64,000 nucleotides of DNA, taken from assembly GCA_943737045.1 (NCBI GenBank), contig CALSFV010000042.1, forward strand, positions 1 through 64,000, in the 5' to 3' direction. The DNA is from Parapristionchus giblindavisi. Taxonomy: Eukaryota > Nematoda > Chromadorea > Rhabditida > Diplogasteridae. The notes beneath the pieces are model-generated. The model did not search any database, had not been told where the DNA came from, and saw only the letters and a list, made by a program, of their open reading frames with translations. Position numbers and translations under genes: made by a program. The number at the start of each line of letters is the position of its first letter. The stretch's first letter is position 1. Below, piece after piece: positions 1 through 26,964 of this stretch.

Positions 1-7
1 GTGTATA

Positions 8-124
8 CAGTATTCTGGTGTGAGACATTGTTTCTTTGAAATCCAGACGAGCGAGAGAGCATTAATTTGAATATAGTTTATATGTTGAGCGGTCGTTATG
101 GCTCTCAGAATGGACAGAATACTG
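8..124. repeat. Short MITE, CAGTATTCTG termini
   Basis: The two ends are inverted copies: CAGTATTCTGG on the left and CAGAATACTG on the right. The inside carries the 'gagagagcatt' and 'gagcggtcgtt' words. Related sequence, in the opposite orientation and more degraded, lies at about 2455-2575 and 8340-8435. No coding capacity. Confidence 0.55.
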
Positions 125-145
125 TGGTATGCTATAAAGGATTTT

Positions 146-332
146 GCACGCTGTAAACTAAAAATTTTGCACCAGGTGTATGGCAATCTTCTGTCCACTT
201 TTTCTGCTTCTTCGTTCTCGTTTACCGGTCTGTTTATGCCACTTTCAGACCGGTAAACGAGAACGAAGAAGCAGAAAAAGTGGACAGAAAATTGCCATGC
301 ACCTGGTGCAAAATTTTTAGTTTACAGCGTGC
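146..332. repeat. Foldback element, near-perfect palindrome
   Basis: About 88 bp at the left end (GCACGCTGTAAACT...) recurs in reverse complement at the right end (...AGTTTACAGCGTGC) around a spacer of roughly 14 bp. It contains a GTCCACTTTTT word like those in Tc1-type termini. It should extrude as a long hairpin; no coding capacity. Confidence 0.8.
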
Positions 333-535
333 TATTTGTTGATTATATTTTATCTCTTTCCTTCAACAGGTTTCGATCATTATCATTTGTCTTGAGCGAA
401 CTTATTATAATAACTACATAACTTATAACTTATAACTTATAACTAATAACTTTAGTGCTCTCGAAAAATGATTTGTATCATATTTTCATTTTTTCATTGT
501 CTTCCATCCCCGAAACGTTCACTTGAAGGAATAAA

Positions 536-595
<60 letters not shown>

Positions 596-1212
596 ATAGT
601 GCTGAAGGTATAATCTGCCATCTATTGCCTGACAAAGAGCTGAATGAATATCATTGCTCGTTGAAACTCATTCCGATTAAGGAACCCCGAGCTAATTCGG
701 CACTCTCCGCTCTGACAATGCTCTCTCGCTTTCTTCGACTGAGTATTTCCAGGGAGAGAGTATTTCCAGACCGTATAAAATACACTTGTTTATTTGGTAC
801 GAGAGTAGCCAACCACATCCACAATGTGTTTCTATGTTTAGAGAGGGGATCCAAACGAGATAATAATAATAATATTTATTTCCTTATGCGATTAAAACAG
901 ATCAACGAAAATGATAAATGTAGAATAAATAAATTAATAAGGGAATGGGTATAGCTGCAATAACTGGATCACAGCATTGGGGGTTGGGGAGATAGTAGGT
1001 AGATCAGAACGAGCGAGGAAGGAAGGGAGGGAAAACTGGGGTTCGTCGATGTTTAGCAGCCAGTAGTAAGGCAATTACACAAGTACATTTTGTACTGACT
1101 ATAAGGGAGTTCAGTAGTCGCGAAAAGAAAGAAAGTCATTGAACTACGATCTACGATCTAAATACACAAAAAATCCTGTGTCATGCTAATGATGCGCCCC
1201 CCCTACACACAC
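333..1212. other. Gene-free stretch with (ATT)n and a hairpin-head fragment
   Basis: It holds an (ATT)n microsatellite at about 535-593 and a fragment of the 'gctctgacaatgctctctcg' repeat family at about 675-760. The short open frames overlap these repeats and show no splice-supported coding pattern. Confidence 0.5.
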
Positions 1213-1418
1213 TCTGGTATTTTGAAACTTAAAGTCTACTTAAATTACGTCACAGACTTTAAGTATACTTTAAGTAAACTTAAAGTGAAAGAACATTTGA
1301 CGAAATGCGTTACAGTATACCACACCACTTTAAGTAGACTTGCGTTTTACTTTAAGTTTACTTAAAGTCTACTTAAAGTGCGGAGTTTAAGGAGACTTTA
1401 AGTTTCAAAATACCAGAG
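1213..1418. repeat. MITE with CTCTGGTATTTTGAAACTT termini, copy 1
   Basis: The ends are inverted repeats: CTCTGGTATTTTGAAACTT at the left, its complement at the right. The interior is built from many copies of a short near-palindromic word close to AAGTCTACTTAAAGT in both orientations. A second copy lies at 1891-2119. Confidence 0.8.
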
Positions 1419-1890
1419 CAGGTCGGCAAGTCCAAAAGGACATGAAAAATGAAATTAACACAAAGAAAAGGACGTCTATATTGGGCAATTATACTATTAT
1501 TGTGGACTGGTACCCCATTCTGAAGTAGCGCAGGTCGGTCCAGCGTCTACGACCGTGGCCGAAAACACTGCTTCGTCTTAGTTTATTCAGACAGTTTTTT
1601 CAGACTGTATTTTTTCTATAAAAATTTCTAACACAAACATTTTAATGTCTCCAGTTCTTTCTTTCGTTATGACACTTTCTCGCGCCTTTATCTTTCTTCT
1701 GAACAGAGTGTTGAACAGAGCGCGCAATACGGTTTAGTAATGACAAATATTTCTAGTAAAGGTAAAAAGGTACAACCGATATTCAAGGCACACCAAGTCC
1801 TGCGGGTGATCACTGCTAGGCCAGCGATCTTTCAAGGCCAATTCACAACACGAACGCCGTACACAGTACGGAGGGCTTAATCTCTTCTTC
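1419..1890. other. Gene-free stretch with a fragment of the 'ATCACTG' TIR element
   Basis: About 1740-1835 contains 'attcaaggcacacc', 'gtgatcactgctagg' and related words also seen at 11560-11620 and at both ends of the element at 13988-14630. Nothing coding recognised. Confidence 0.5.
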
Positions 1891-2119
1891 CTCTGATATT
1901 TCAAAACTTAAAGTCTACTTAAAATACGTCACTGACTTAAAGTCGTAAACTTCAAGTGAGTGACGTCACATTTTCACTTTAAGTATACTTGCGTCTCACT
2001 TGAAGTAGACTTACGTAGTGACGTCACACTTTAAGTAGACTTACGTTTCACTTGAAGTAGACTTACAAGTCTACTTAAAGTGAAAATGCAAGTAGACTTT
2101 AAGTCTTGAAATACCAGAG
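1891..2119. repeat. MITE with CTCTGxTATTT termini, copy 2
   Basis: Same family as 1213-1418: CTCTGATATTTCAAAACTT at the left and an AAATACCAGAG end at the right. The inside has repeated AAGTAGACTT/AAGTCTACTT words and several 'gacgtca' words. Confidence 0.8.
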
Positions 2120-3587
2120 TCGGACCTACTTTACCGCGTGATCTAGTCACTACCAATTCCCCTTTAGGGCGCCTTGATCAGGCGGAGGCGTATTTCTAAT
2201 TCATGTACATTCCTCATTGATGGTCTTATTTTTGTATCGTAAATTGGTTTTATCAATATTCGCATATTTCTTTTCTAATTCGCACGCACTCTCAATGAGG
2301 CAGTAGGATAATTAGGAGACTTTTCCTCTCCTTCTTTTCTTACTTTGGAGATTCTATGATTTTCTTTGATTTTTAATCCTTTACTTTTTTTCTGGATTTT
2401 CTTTGGATCAATGTAAGAATCAATTCTGAACCCTTTCGGAGTACATCACACACAGCGTTCTCATGACTTTCAAAGCAAGAACGACCGCTCAACATACAAA
2501 CTCTCTCGAATACAATGGTCTCTCCTTTGTCTTGCTTTCGAAGAAAAATGGCTTGGACCAGAATACTGTGCACAATATTTTTTTAAACCTCGTTAATACA
2601 AAAATAACTAGAACGCATGCCTGCTAAAATTAGCCAGAGCTCAGGCGATCTTACATTGAAAGGAAAGTCTCAGAGATTAATCTCTCAGGATGGTCCACAG
2701 GATGGTCCTTCAATTAGTGTTATCCTTGGTCTAGACAGACTTCAGTAAAATACAATATTCTTATCCAACTCTCATCCAATTAACTAGACCATTAAAAAAT
2801 TTAAAATATATAAGTTTTTAAAAAATAATTTAATTTAATTTAACACGCTCAATTTTCCATCTTTGAGAGACGTTAGGCCTTTCCATCTGCGTCTAATTCA
2901 ATTAGTTTCCTTTGCCTTATCCCCTTTTCGTTCCCTGGTCATATCGAATTTCGTCCTGTCATCTATGGTTGTTCACCTTCTACGCACGAAACTAGAAAGA
3001 AAATCGGAAGGAAAAGCGATATGCGCATTCTCATTTACCCCGATGACGTTAACGAGACGTTTAAGTGACACCCCCCAAGCTAATTTGAAACCATCCAGTC
3101 TGGCTGCACTCTCTCGCTTTATTTGTCTACAAGAGAGTGTAGCTTGTGGTATTGGTATTGAGTTATCATCGTTTGCCTACTTGCCTCCATTTGCCTTTGC
3201 GAAGGACGTTCTTCAAGCAATCATAATTGGCACCACGAGATATTTTTAATCTCCGCTCTCGCTCTCTCGTAGACCGCGAAAACGAGAGAACATTGTCAGA
3301 GCGGATATTTTTCGAATTCACTACCATCCCCGATGCGTGCAATTGAATAAGGAAGTACATGCTACCTCTTCTAAAGGGGTGTTTTTCTCCTGTTGTCATC
3401 CTGAAAATTATATCCTTGGACTGTTTTTTGGTTCTCGCTATAACGAAATTTAGTGAACTTTGCTGTCTCATCATTCGCTTCTCTTTTTAAAGTTATTATT
3501 TCCTTGTTTTTTATGGAAGCGTTTTCTCAAGAACTGTTAAAAAGAAACAAAAAAGAACTAGAGCTCTCCTCGTTTCACACACACACA

Positions 3588-3625
<38 letters not shown>

Positions 3626-4463
3626 AGCTTCGTCTTTTATTCGTAACTCATAAGTATTGTATGCTACGATCAAGTAATCGCAGCCTTCTTTCTTACCTTC
3701 TGAATTTATCATATGTTTAAACATTTAATTATAAATCTTAAAAATACCTTCCGAGGTCAGATAAATTTATTATTATTCGTTTTCTTTTCTTTTCGTGACT
3801 TAGCGCGATTCATACATTTATGCCACATTTCAATATAATTTCTTTTATTTAATATAATTTATAATTGTAATAGCTCCTGAAAAAAGATTTGATTATACTA
3901 TGATTAATTCGTTTAATTCACACTATTCTTTCCGTTAATCTTTTTTACTGCACACAGCGCGCTAATTTTACTCTGCGCTCTGGCAACACTCTCTCGTAGA
4001 CCAAGAAAGCGAGATAGCATAATCGGGGTGTTCATAATTCAATTTCTTCAAATGTTACTTTTCACAACATTTACTATTTTCATCATCACCGTCCCCATAT
4101 CTCATCCATCATTATTTATTTATTTATTTATTTATTTCATCGACTCATCCTACCAACCCAAACAATCCCCCACGTCTCCTCCCCTTTTCTTTCTACATCT
4201 CCTCCTCCCACTTAGATTCCATTAGCGCCAGATTATGTTTCGGCCACATGCCTTTCGACCTTTCCATTTCCCACTTTACACAACTGGAAAATTCCAAGAA
4301 AAAAAGTTTTAAATCCCGTTGGGTACCAATTTCCTCATGTTGTTGGCAAACCATCTGTTAAATTTATTACATATCTTCCTCGTATAAAAAATTCGTTTCT
4401 TTTGTGCACTCCCTGTTGTTACCGTGCGATCGGAATTTGTGGAAATATCGGAACGATAAAATA
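2120..4463. other. Upstream non-coding region with repeat fragments
   Basis: No gene supported. It holds hairpin-head repeats of the 'CTCTCCGCTCTGGCAATG' type at about 3065-3145, 3245-3305 and 3960-4025, and a (CA)n/(TC)n run at about 3575-3620. The promoter of the gene starting at 4484 probably lies at the right end. Confidence 0.45.
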
Positions 4464-4471
4464 ACTTGCAG
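4464..4471 (+). promoter_or_regulatory. Candidate spliced-leader acceptor
   Basis: ACTTGCAG ends 12 nt before the ATG at 4484. The placement fits trans-splicing, which is general knowledge for nematodes; the leader type cannot be told. Confidence 0.45.
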
Positions 4472-4483
4472 ATAGCCATTCAA

Positions 4484-7282
4484 ATGGGATGCAGTGCGAG
4501 TAGTGAGCATTCGGACGATGAATATCCTCCCACCACGGATTATATCTCGGCACGATTGGGATTCGCCATGCTACAGGTAAATATTCTCTTTTTAGATTCG
4601 TTTTCTCTGACTCTCTCATTTTCTCATGCTATCTCGCTTTCTCTCATTCTGCCTCTGCTTCGCTTTTTCTCTGACTCTCTCACTTTCACACACTCTCTCG
4701 TTGTGTCTGTGTCTATCGCTCTCATTTCTTATATGGTCATGCCTAAAAGCGTTTAAGACCTCTGCTAGGTGAATACAAAAACCCATCATTACTGATCTTT
4801 GATCTTTGTGATTGTATTATCATATTTAGTGTTTGGTTTATTGTTCATTTACATAATTGGAAAATAATGACGTGTTACGCTTATGAGCGGGGAATTGTTC
4901 ATAATGGAATTCCCAGAAGTACGATTAGGAGAACAATAACATGATGGTAGTATCGTAAATTCAGCATTATGACGAGTGGTAATGGGGGAATATCATGAAT
5001 GATGTAGTTGTTTTGATATCAAAAAAAGATGCAATTGTGATGTTACTCGCGATTTCGTGATGTTTCGTAGTAGTAGAGTTTTTTAGAAGCTTTTTGCGGT
5101 CTTCGAAAAAAGAGCAGACGATAAAGTTTCATAAAATGTAAATGTAGCAATGGAAATAAAGAAAAAATACGATATTATTGGTCTATAATTGAGAGGAAAA
5201 TAATTTGACGACATTATGCGTTCGTTCCAAAAACAGCTAATATTTATCACGCAAGATTAGCACTTGGCAATCACGTAGTCTAGTTCGCTAATTGACTTTG
5301 TCACCTGATTAGGGGTACTTGAGAGATGTTGAAACATGGAAAGAGTAAAGGGGGAATCTTCCAAGTTCCGAATTGATACAATAGGAAAGGTAAAATCGTT
5401 ACAGTATACCCGTGCAGTCTAGAATTGAACATCAATAATATTTGATTTTATTGGATTATTAGTTCACTTTTACGAAAAATATGATTTTTTCATATTGTTT
5501 AGTTAAAACGTGTAATAAAGATCAGGAGCGGGATGTACTCAAAGCTTTTATTTTTTTACTTTCCTTACGTTCGAATCCAAAACATTTCAAAACGAATCAT
5601 AACAAAGTGTGATCTATGATAGAACTGATTAATGAGGTACTTGTTTTGAATATACTTCATGCCGATCCCAATACACCAAGGACTTATATTTGTCTATCAT
5701 TGATCTTAGGCCAAGAGGGAGAGGGAGAGGGAGTGAGAGAGGTGGAGAGGGAGGAGGAGAGGTAGAGAGAGAGAGAGAAGGAGAGGTAGAGCGAGATGGA
5801 GAGGGAGGGGGTGGAAGAGTTCCGGGAGCGTATAATAGCTCGAGGGAGTGTTGAGACGTGCCACGGGCCATCCATCAAAAGGATTGTGTAAATATTGAAA
5901 TTCTGAAAATGCGAAATTTTCTTCCATTTTATAGCCCGAGGGCAAATATTACTTTGTAGAAGTTTCACACACAAGATTAATGATCAGGGAAGAAAGAGGC
6001 TTTATTATTTTAGAGAGAGAAAAAGGTTAGGGATTATTTACTCGGTGCAGATAAGTAAGAACAGGAAAGAGCGAAGAATACAGTCCCGCACGATCGCCCT
6101 GTTAAAAGGCGGGCCGCCGCGACAAGATTCTTGTCGCCTCATGTCGCATCTTTCTAAAAAATTTTTAAAACATTTCATCAGTTGTGATCATTGCACCATC
6201 AGATTATATTAAGATCACCGTTGAAACGAATAAAATTGGTTAACTCTGGACAAAGTTATTGAGGATCATAAATGACGGGGGTGCTACCGTAATCCCTTTA
6301 AATTTGAATTTCCCGCACTTTTCATTGACCGTGCGAAATCGATTTTCTCACGAACGTGTTTTAGAACGCTTATCGCGGATTTTCTTTTGTATTTTCTCGT
6401 GCATTTTGTGACATTATTACAATATTTAAAAATGAAATACTTCCAATACGAAAAAAAAACCGTTCTAAAACACTTTCGTGAGAAAATCGATTTCACAGGG
6501 TCAATGAAAAGTGCGGGAAATTCAAATTTGAAGGGATTAGCACCCCCGTCATTTATGATCCTCAATAACTTTGTCCAGAGTTAACCAATTTTATTCGTTT
6601 CAACGGTGATCTTAATATAATCTGATGATGTAATGATCACAACTGATGAAATGTTTTAAAAATCCTTTAGAAAGATGCGATATGAGGCGACAAGAATCTT
6701 GTCGCGGCGGCCCGCCTTTTAACAGGGCGATCGTGCGGGACTGTAGAGTCTACACAATTCGTTCCAAAGAACAATCTGAACCAAAAGGACAAATTAGCTT
6801 AACTTACTTTACTTTCAAACTTTTTAAAGTTTATGACGTTTATTAATAATAATACTGAATGATAAAGATCATAATATCGATTGATTTATTTAGGCGAACA
6901 AGGCAGCCGCAGCTCTCGCTGGTTCCTCGCAGCAAGCAACTGATCTACAAAGGGAACTAGCGCAAACGTGAGGATTATTGATTGATTTACCAATCGATAT
7001 TTGAAATAAATTATTGATTTTCTACTCGACTGATTGCTGGGCTATTGAATATTTTGTTGATAGATCACTAATCGTAATTCTAAATTATTTATAGATTAGC
7101 TTATCGTTATATTGATTTTGGTTGAGATAAATAATCAATAATCAATAATTGAAATTATTGATTGATGTCTGTTCAGTTTGATACGAAAAGCCAAGAACGA
7201 CGGGTGTACGGTGTCGATAGTGGACGGCGGACTGTACATCGACTACAAATACGTCGGACAATTGCCGGCCGAGTGCGTCTGA
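4484..7282 (+). CDS. Small N-acylated-type protein, 90 aa, 3 exons
   Basis: Unrecognised protein. Exons 4484-4576, 6894-6967 and 7177-7282 join in phase to 273 nt including TGA, with donors GTAAAT and GTGAGG and acceptors TTTAG and TTCAG. The product begins MGCSASSEHSDDEY. Gly2 with Cys3 and Ser at 4, 6 and 7 is the pattern for N-myristoylation plus palmitoylation, so membrane tethering is inferred. An alanine-rich stretch (ANKAAAALAGSSQQ, about 32-45) is followed by a short amphipathic segment and a compact end with GGLYIDYKYVGQLP. There is no signal peptide or transmembrane helix. Intron 1 (2.3 kb) carries a GA-rich tract and a large TA-flanked foldback. A poly(A) signal lies at 7645-7650. 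The start is the first ATG after a good splice acceptor; a TTG 18 nt upstream in the same frame is not needed. Confidence 0.72.
5705..5815. repeat. GA-rich low-complexity tract
   Basis: A nearly pure purine run on the plus strand (gagagggaga units). It creates spurious Ser/Pro/Leu open frames on the minus strand. Confidence 0.85.
6081..6743. mobile_element. TA-flanked foldback transposon, CAGTCCCGCA termini
   Basis: Arms of nearly 300 bp (about 6081-6376 and 6450-6743) are reverse complements around a centre of roughly 70 bp. The element begins CAGTCCCGCACGATCGCC, ends in its complement, and is flanked by TA on both sides (6079-6080 and 6744-6745), as expected for Tc1/mariner-type integration. 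No transposase frame remains. Relatives lie at 47885-48412 and in part at 59203. Confidence 0.85.
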
Positions 7283-7644
7283 CACGGATTACTGTAGCCA
7301 CACCATCGCCACTTATCACGAACTGATTTTTATCACAGTCATTGTGTATCCTGTCTTGTTTTTATTTTATTTTAAGGATTACTGTAGGTTCTCGAAAAAT
7401 CGATAATTTTGATTGAATCAATAATCAATAATTATGTTCTGTAATAGATGAAAACTGGTCCATTGTGTTAGGTTGTTACTTGACTTCACTCATTCTCCCT
7501 TTGCTTCTCCCTCTTCCTTTCCAACTCCCTCTCCCTCTCCCTCTCCCTCTCCCTCTACCTCTCCTTCTGTCTCTCCCTCTCCCTTTTAGCACTCATGACG
7601 TTTTGCCAATAATACTTACGCAATGATTGAAACGAATGCGGGTC

Positions 7645-7650
7645 AATAAA
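7645..7650 (+). terminator. Poly(A) signal AATAAA of the 90-aa gene
   Basis: A canonical AATAAA lies 363 nt after the TGA at 7282, on the coding strand. The 3' UTR between them includes a pyrimidine-rich run at about 7500-7590. Confidence 0.55.
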
Positions 7651-8153
7651 GAATTATCTCAATTTGTATTTTTTCGATAGTCTACCTCGTTATTTTTCTG
7701 ATACGTTCTTTCAATATTAACAGCATTTTAGTTACAAGTTGTAGTAGTTTATAGTTTTGTAAGTGTCAGTTGTGTAGTTTGTAGTTTGATTCTTAGCGAA
7801 CACGCTCAGCGGTTCACGCAAGTTTATCAACAGAGGGGAAGATACCGTCGTGATCGATATAATCGATATCGAATCGATATTCCGAGACATCGTGATTAGA
7901 CCCTGAAATAACAATTAAAATGGAATAAGAATTGTTCGACTTTAAAAAAGAGAGAAAAATAGTAGAGATTATGATGAAAAGCGTTTCTTTTCTTAAATTT
8001 TCACCAGATTTTTATTATCTTAAGGTGAGACCCCAAGCTACTTTGAAACTCTCCGTTCTGGCCACACTATCTAGCAGGCAAAGAGAGCGAGAAAGCATTG
8101 CCAGAGTGGATTGATTCAAATTAACTAAAGATGTGCACTCCTAAGGAATAGAA

Positions 8154-8159
8154 TTTATT
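8154..8159 (-). terminator. Poly(A) signal of the 91-aa minus-strand gene
   Basis: TTTATT on the plus strand reads AATAAA on the minus strand, 29 nt beyond the stop codon at 8188, giving a very short 3' UTR. Confidence 0.5.
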
Positions 8160-8187
8160 TAGAGAAGGAAATAAAATTGGAATATAA

Positions 8188-8905
8188 TTACTTGAATGTC
8201 TTTCCGTTGATGAGTATAGTCTGAATCTCTCCGTTGAACGTATCAGCCGCCATGTTCAGTCTGCACAGTTCGGCGTGTTTACGCTTCACTTGGATCTGAA
8301 AATATCGATTTTTTAAATTATCGATTTCTAAAAAAAATAGTTGATTTTTACAACCGCTCAATATAGAAACTCTGTCTCGAGTACAATGGTCTCTTGCTTG
8401 AAAGAAATGGCTGAAACCAAGTAAATACACTGAACAAAGTTCATATCGATTTTGTATATGGCCGACTTTTAGAAAATGAACACATCTCTATTATCGATTT
8501 TTCGATTTATTGATAATTTACCACAGCATCAAATCCCGACTCGTGCTGTGCACACACTCCCGAGGGTGCTTCGGCCTTCACGCCTAAAGGTATACTGTAG
8601 AGTACGGTAGGCAGTACGGTGGGACATACTTTCCTGCTTAGCATCTTCGGCACGAGCGACAGCATAAGAGACGAGAGGAGTGTTCGTGTCGGAACTGGAA
8701 AATTGTTTACGGTAATCAATAATTTGGCATACTGTATTACACCATAAGTAGATCAGTGAAAGAACAAAAAAGATGGATAACTAATCGATAATATGAATAG
8801 TAGTAATCGACAAATCGATAATTTGCAGTACTTGAAAGTGCGTGTGGAAGATTCATCGACAGACCTCGAACGATCGCTAGTGTCACCAAGGTTCACTCTC
8901 TTCAT
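8188..8905 (-). CDS. Small uncharacterised protein, 91 aa, 4 exons
   Basis: Unrecognised. Minus-strand exons are 8905-8865, 8694-8630, 8583-8522 and 8295-8188, with phases 2, 1 and 0 agreeing and a total of 276 nt including TAA. Intron 2 is only 46 nt (GTATGT...TTTAG), a typical nematode minimal size. The product starts MKRVNLGDTSDRS, has a polar middle with a lone cysteine (SGVCAQHESG), and ends in a basic then hydrophobic segment containing NMAADTFNGEIQTILINGKT. There is no signal peptide or membrane helix. An ATTTTCAG acceptor lies 7 nt before the ATG. The gene upstream on the same strand stops only about 190 nt away, so both may share an operon. A simple long-ORF reading of exon 2 uses another frame and misses the 46-nt intron; I prefer the spliced model because all phases close. 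Confidence 0.62.
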
Positions 8906-8912
8906 TTTCGAT

Positions 8913-8920
8913 CTGAAAAT
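8913..8920 (-). promoter_or_regulatory. Candidate trans-splice acceptor (operon-type gap)
   Basis: Read on the minus strand this is ATTTTCAG, followed by 7 nt and the ATG at 8905. A variant poly(A) signal AATGAA for the upstream gene sits at 8955-8950, about 35 nt before the acceptor. In nematodes this arrangement marks operon junctions that receive SL2-type leaders. Confidence 0.5.
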
Positions 8921-9095
8921 AGAGTACATAAAATATCTACAAAGAATATTTCATTTCGTTTTCCCTACTGCTTTCAACCTATTCGCTGATGAACTACTTT
9001 AACTACTTTACATGCCCAGATCGCCCCAATAGGGTAGCATGGATAATGATGAAACAGCCTCTAAAGAAAGCACACGGGAGCAGCAGATCTACACT

Positions 9096-10369
9096 CTAAT
9101 CCCCTCTGCGGTAGACGATTATTCTTTCTCACTTGTTGCGATAGAAATAAAGTAAAAGAATACGAATAGGGATATCGTACCTGTATTCATAATGTTCCTC
9201 CGAACGCTTGGGCTGCTTCTTAAATGATCATCATACGATGGATACAGTAATCCAGTATACCTATACCTATACAGTATACCTGACAGGGCACTAGGACGAA
9301 GCTACGCTCGGGATCCGAATTCATGAGACGATTGTAGCACTCAGCTGCATTGGGCATATTGTCCGAGTCAACGTCTGCAAGGGTACTGTAGGCTTGAGAT
9401 TACTGTAGGTTACTGTATTCAATAATCTTTATATGTAAAGGAAGAAAAGAAATTGCGAATTCAAAAAAATGGAAGCGTTACCACACTCAATGGTCTCTTC
9501 ATTGCGCACACTATTTCTCTGTTCTCTAACAACGAGAGAGCATTGCGCGTCGAAGAGACCATTGAGTGAGGTTACGCTCCCTTTAAAAACTTGCTCCGAG
9601 CACTTTCGATAGCGCATGCTGTCACTCCCTTAAAAATTAAAAAAATATTTATTTGAACAATTCGAAACAATTATGATGTAATAACATCTTTATTTTTAAA
9701 TATTTAATTATCGATTTAAATATTTTAAATGTTTTAAATAAAAAAAATAATCACCACTGAGGAAATCATTGAGCGACTTGAGATCTGCACGTGACTGGTG
9801 GGATGAATAGGATGAATGGGAATTGGTAGAACTCTCCTCTACCTTGTTCTTCTTGCTCTCATCTACCTTCGTACATCTACTTTCATCTACTTTCTTAGCA
9901 GTACTCTTCTCCACCTCAAGATTACATAATATTTATTTCACTTTTTATTTATTTATCGTGCTTCACCAAGTACAAAACGTTCGAGTGTATAATATACCGG
10001 ATTACTGTATCTATTGATTTACGATGACGGTATATATTGGATTTGGTATACGGTGATTACGGTATATATTAGATACAGTATACGATGAGTACGGTGTTCA
10101 AGTATCGATTATTTATTATACCCGTTTCGCCTGACGTTCTTCCATTTTTGCCACAATGAACGATGAGAGCTGATTGACGAGATGAGTGATCCTACAGTAT
10201 CCTTCCATAGGGGTGATCTTGAAGTCCTTAAATAGATTACGGTAGGTTAGAGAGCTCTCAGAAGGACTACGGTAGGTTACAGAACACTCAAGCAGACTAC
10301 GGTAGGTTACAGGAGCCTGTGGAAAAATGTAACAAAGTGGATGGATACCTTATTTATGGCAGCAGACAT
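9096..10369 (-). CDS. Ser/Lys-rich uncharacterised protein, about 142 aa, 6 exons
   Basis: Unrecognised. Minus-strand exons are 10369-10349, 10226-10122, 9914-9755, 9374-9280, 9218-9181 and a short last exon ending near 9096; every junction keeps frame. The start is ATG at 10369 (MSAAINK). Residues 8-42 form a mixed helix-like block (KITPMEGYCRITHLVNQL, then MEERQAKR). Residues about 43-80 are lysine/serine-rich with three copies of a KVDES-like word, then a run of Ser/His. After that come a leucine-rich turn (RADLKSLNDFLS) and an acidic DVDSDNMPNAAECYNRLM segment. The last exon is uncertain: acceptor CGCAG at 9106 gives a stop at 9096, while acceptor TGTAG at 9089 gives a slightly longer end stopping at 9061. 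The third exon could also begin two codons later. No membrane segments. It lies just upstream of the 91-aa gene on the same strand. Confidence 0.6.
9474..9578. repeat. Hairpin MITE, AGCGTTACC/GGTTACGCT termini
   Basis: Imperfect palindrome with AGCGTTACC at the left and GGTTACGCT at the right; the arms contain 'caatggtctcttc' and 'gaagagaccattg'. A second copy in the opposite orientation is nested at 18228-18332. Confidence 0.7.
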
Positions 10370-10904
10370 GATGTCAACCAGTCGAGAGCGTTGAGAGATA
10401 TAGAAATAATGTGAAAATGTCGAATTGAGAAATGTGAAATAAAATTTGATCACACATTTATCATTGCATTATAATTATCAGCGATAGAGCATTGGTCGAC
10501 GAAGAGACATTCGAGTTAATTTCAATATTGTATTATGCATTGAATATTTTATCTTCATCTGTAGACGGGACAAAACACTGCATGACACATTTAAGTTTAA
10601 AAAAATATATTTACAAATTAAAATTTCACACTATTTTAATGCATACATTTAAAAAACTCATTTTATTGTAATATTGAAAGAAATTTAACTTGTTTCACAA
10701 GAAATAAATAATTTGAATATTTCCACTTGTGCATCGCAAACTGACTGAGAAAATGGTGCGCCTACAGTATGGCGAGTGCGGCAGACACAGGCTCCTCTCT
10801 CGCCACACTCGAGTGGTGTACCCAAATTGATTCTGGTTCAACGCGTTGATCAACGTAAACGGAAATCGGATATTGTTGGTCGTATGTCGGTGTGAATAGC
10901 ACAA
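10370..10904. promoter_or_regulatory. Shared divergent promoter region
   Basis: 535 bp separate the ATG of the Ser/Lys-rich minus-strand gene (10369) from the ATG of the plus-strand GPR107-type gene (10905). No TATA box stands out. A degraded hairpin-MITE word ('gagcattggtcgacgaagagac') is at about 10487-10508. A spliced-leader acceptor is not obvious on either side. Confidence 0.4.

Positions 10905-26964
<16,060 letters not shown>

Noticed and set aside
8507..8719. 70-aa unspliced minus-strand frame
   Set aside because: It reads through a 46-nt intron. The spliced reading in another frame gives consistent phases with both neighbouring exons and good splice sites.
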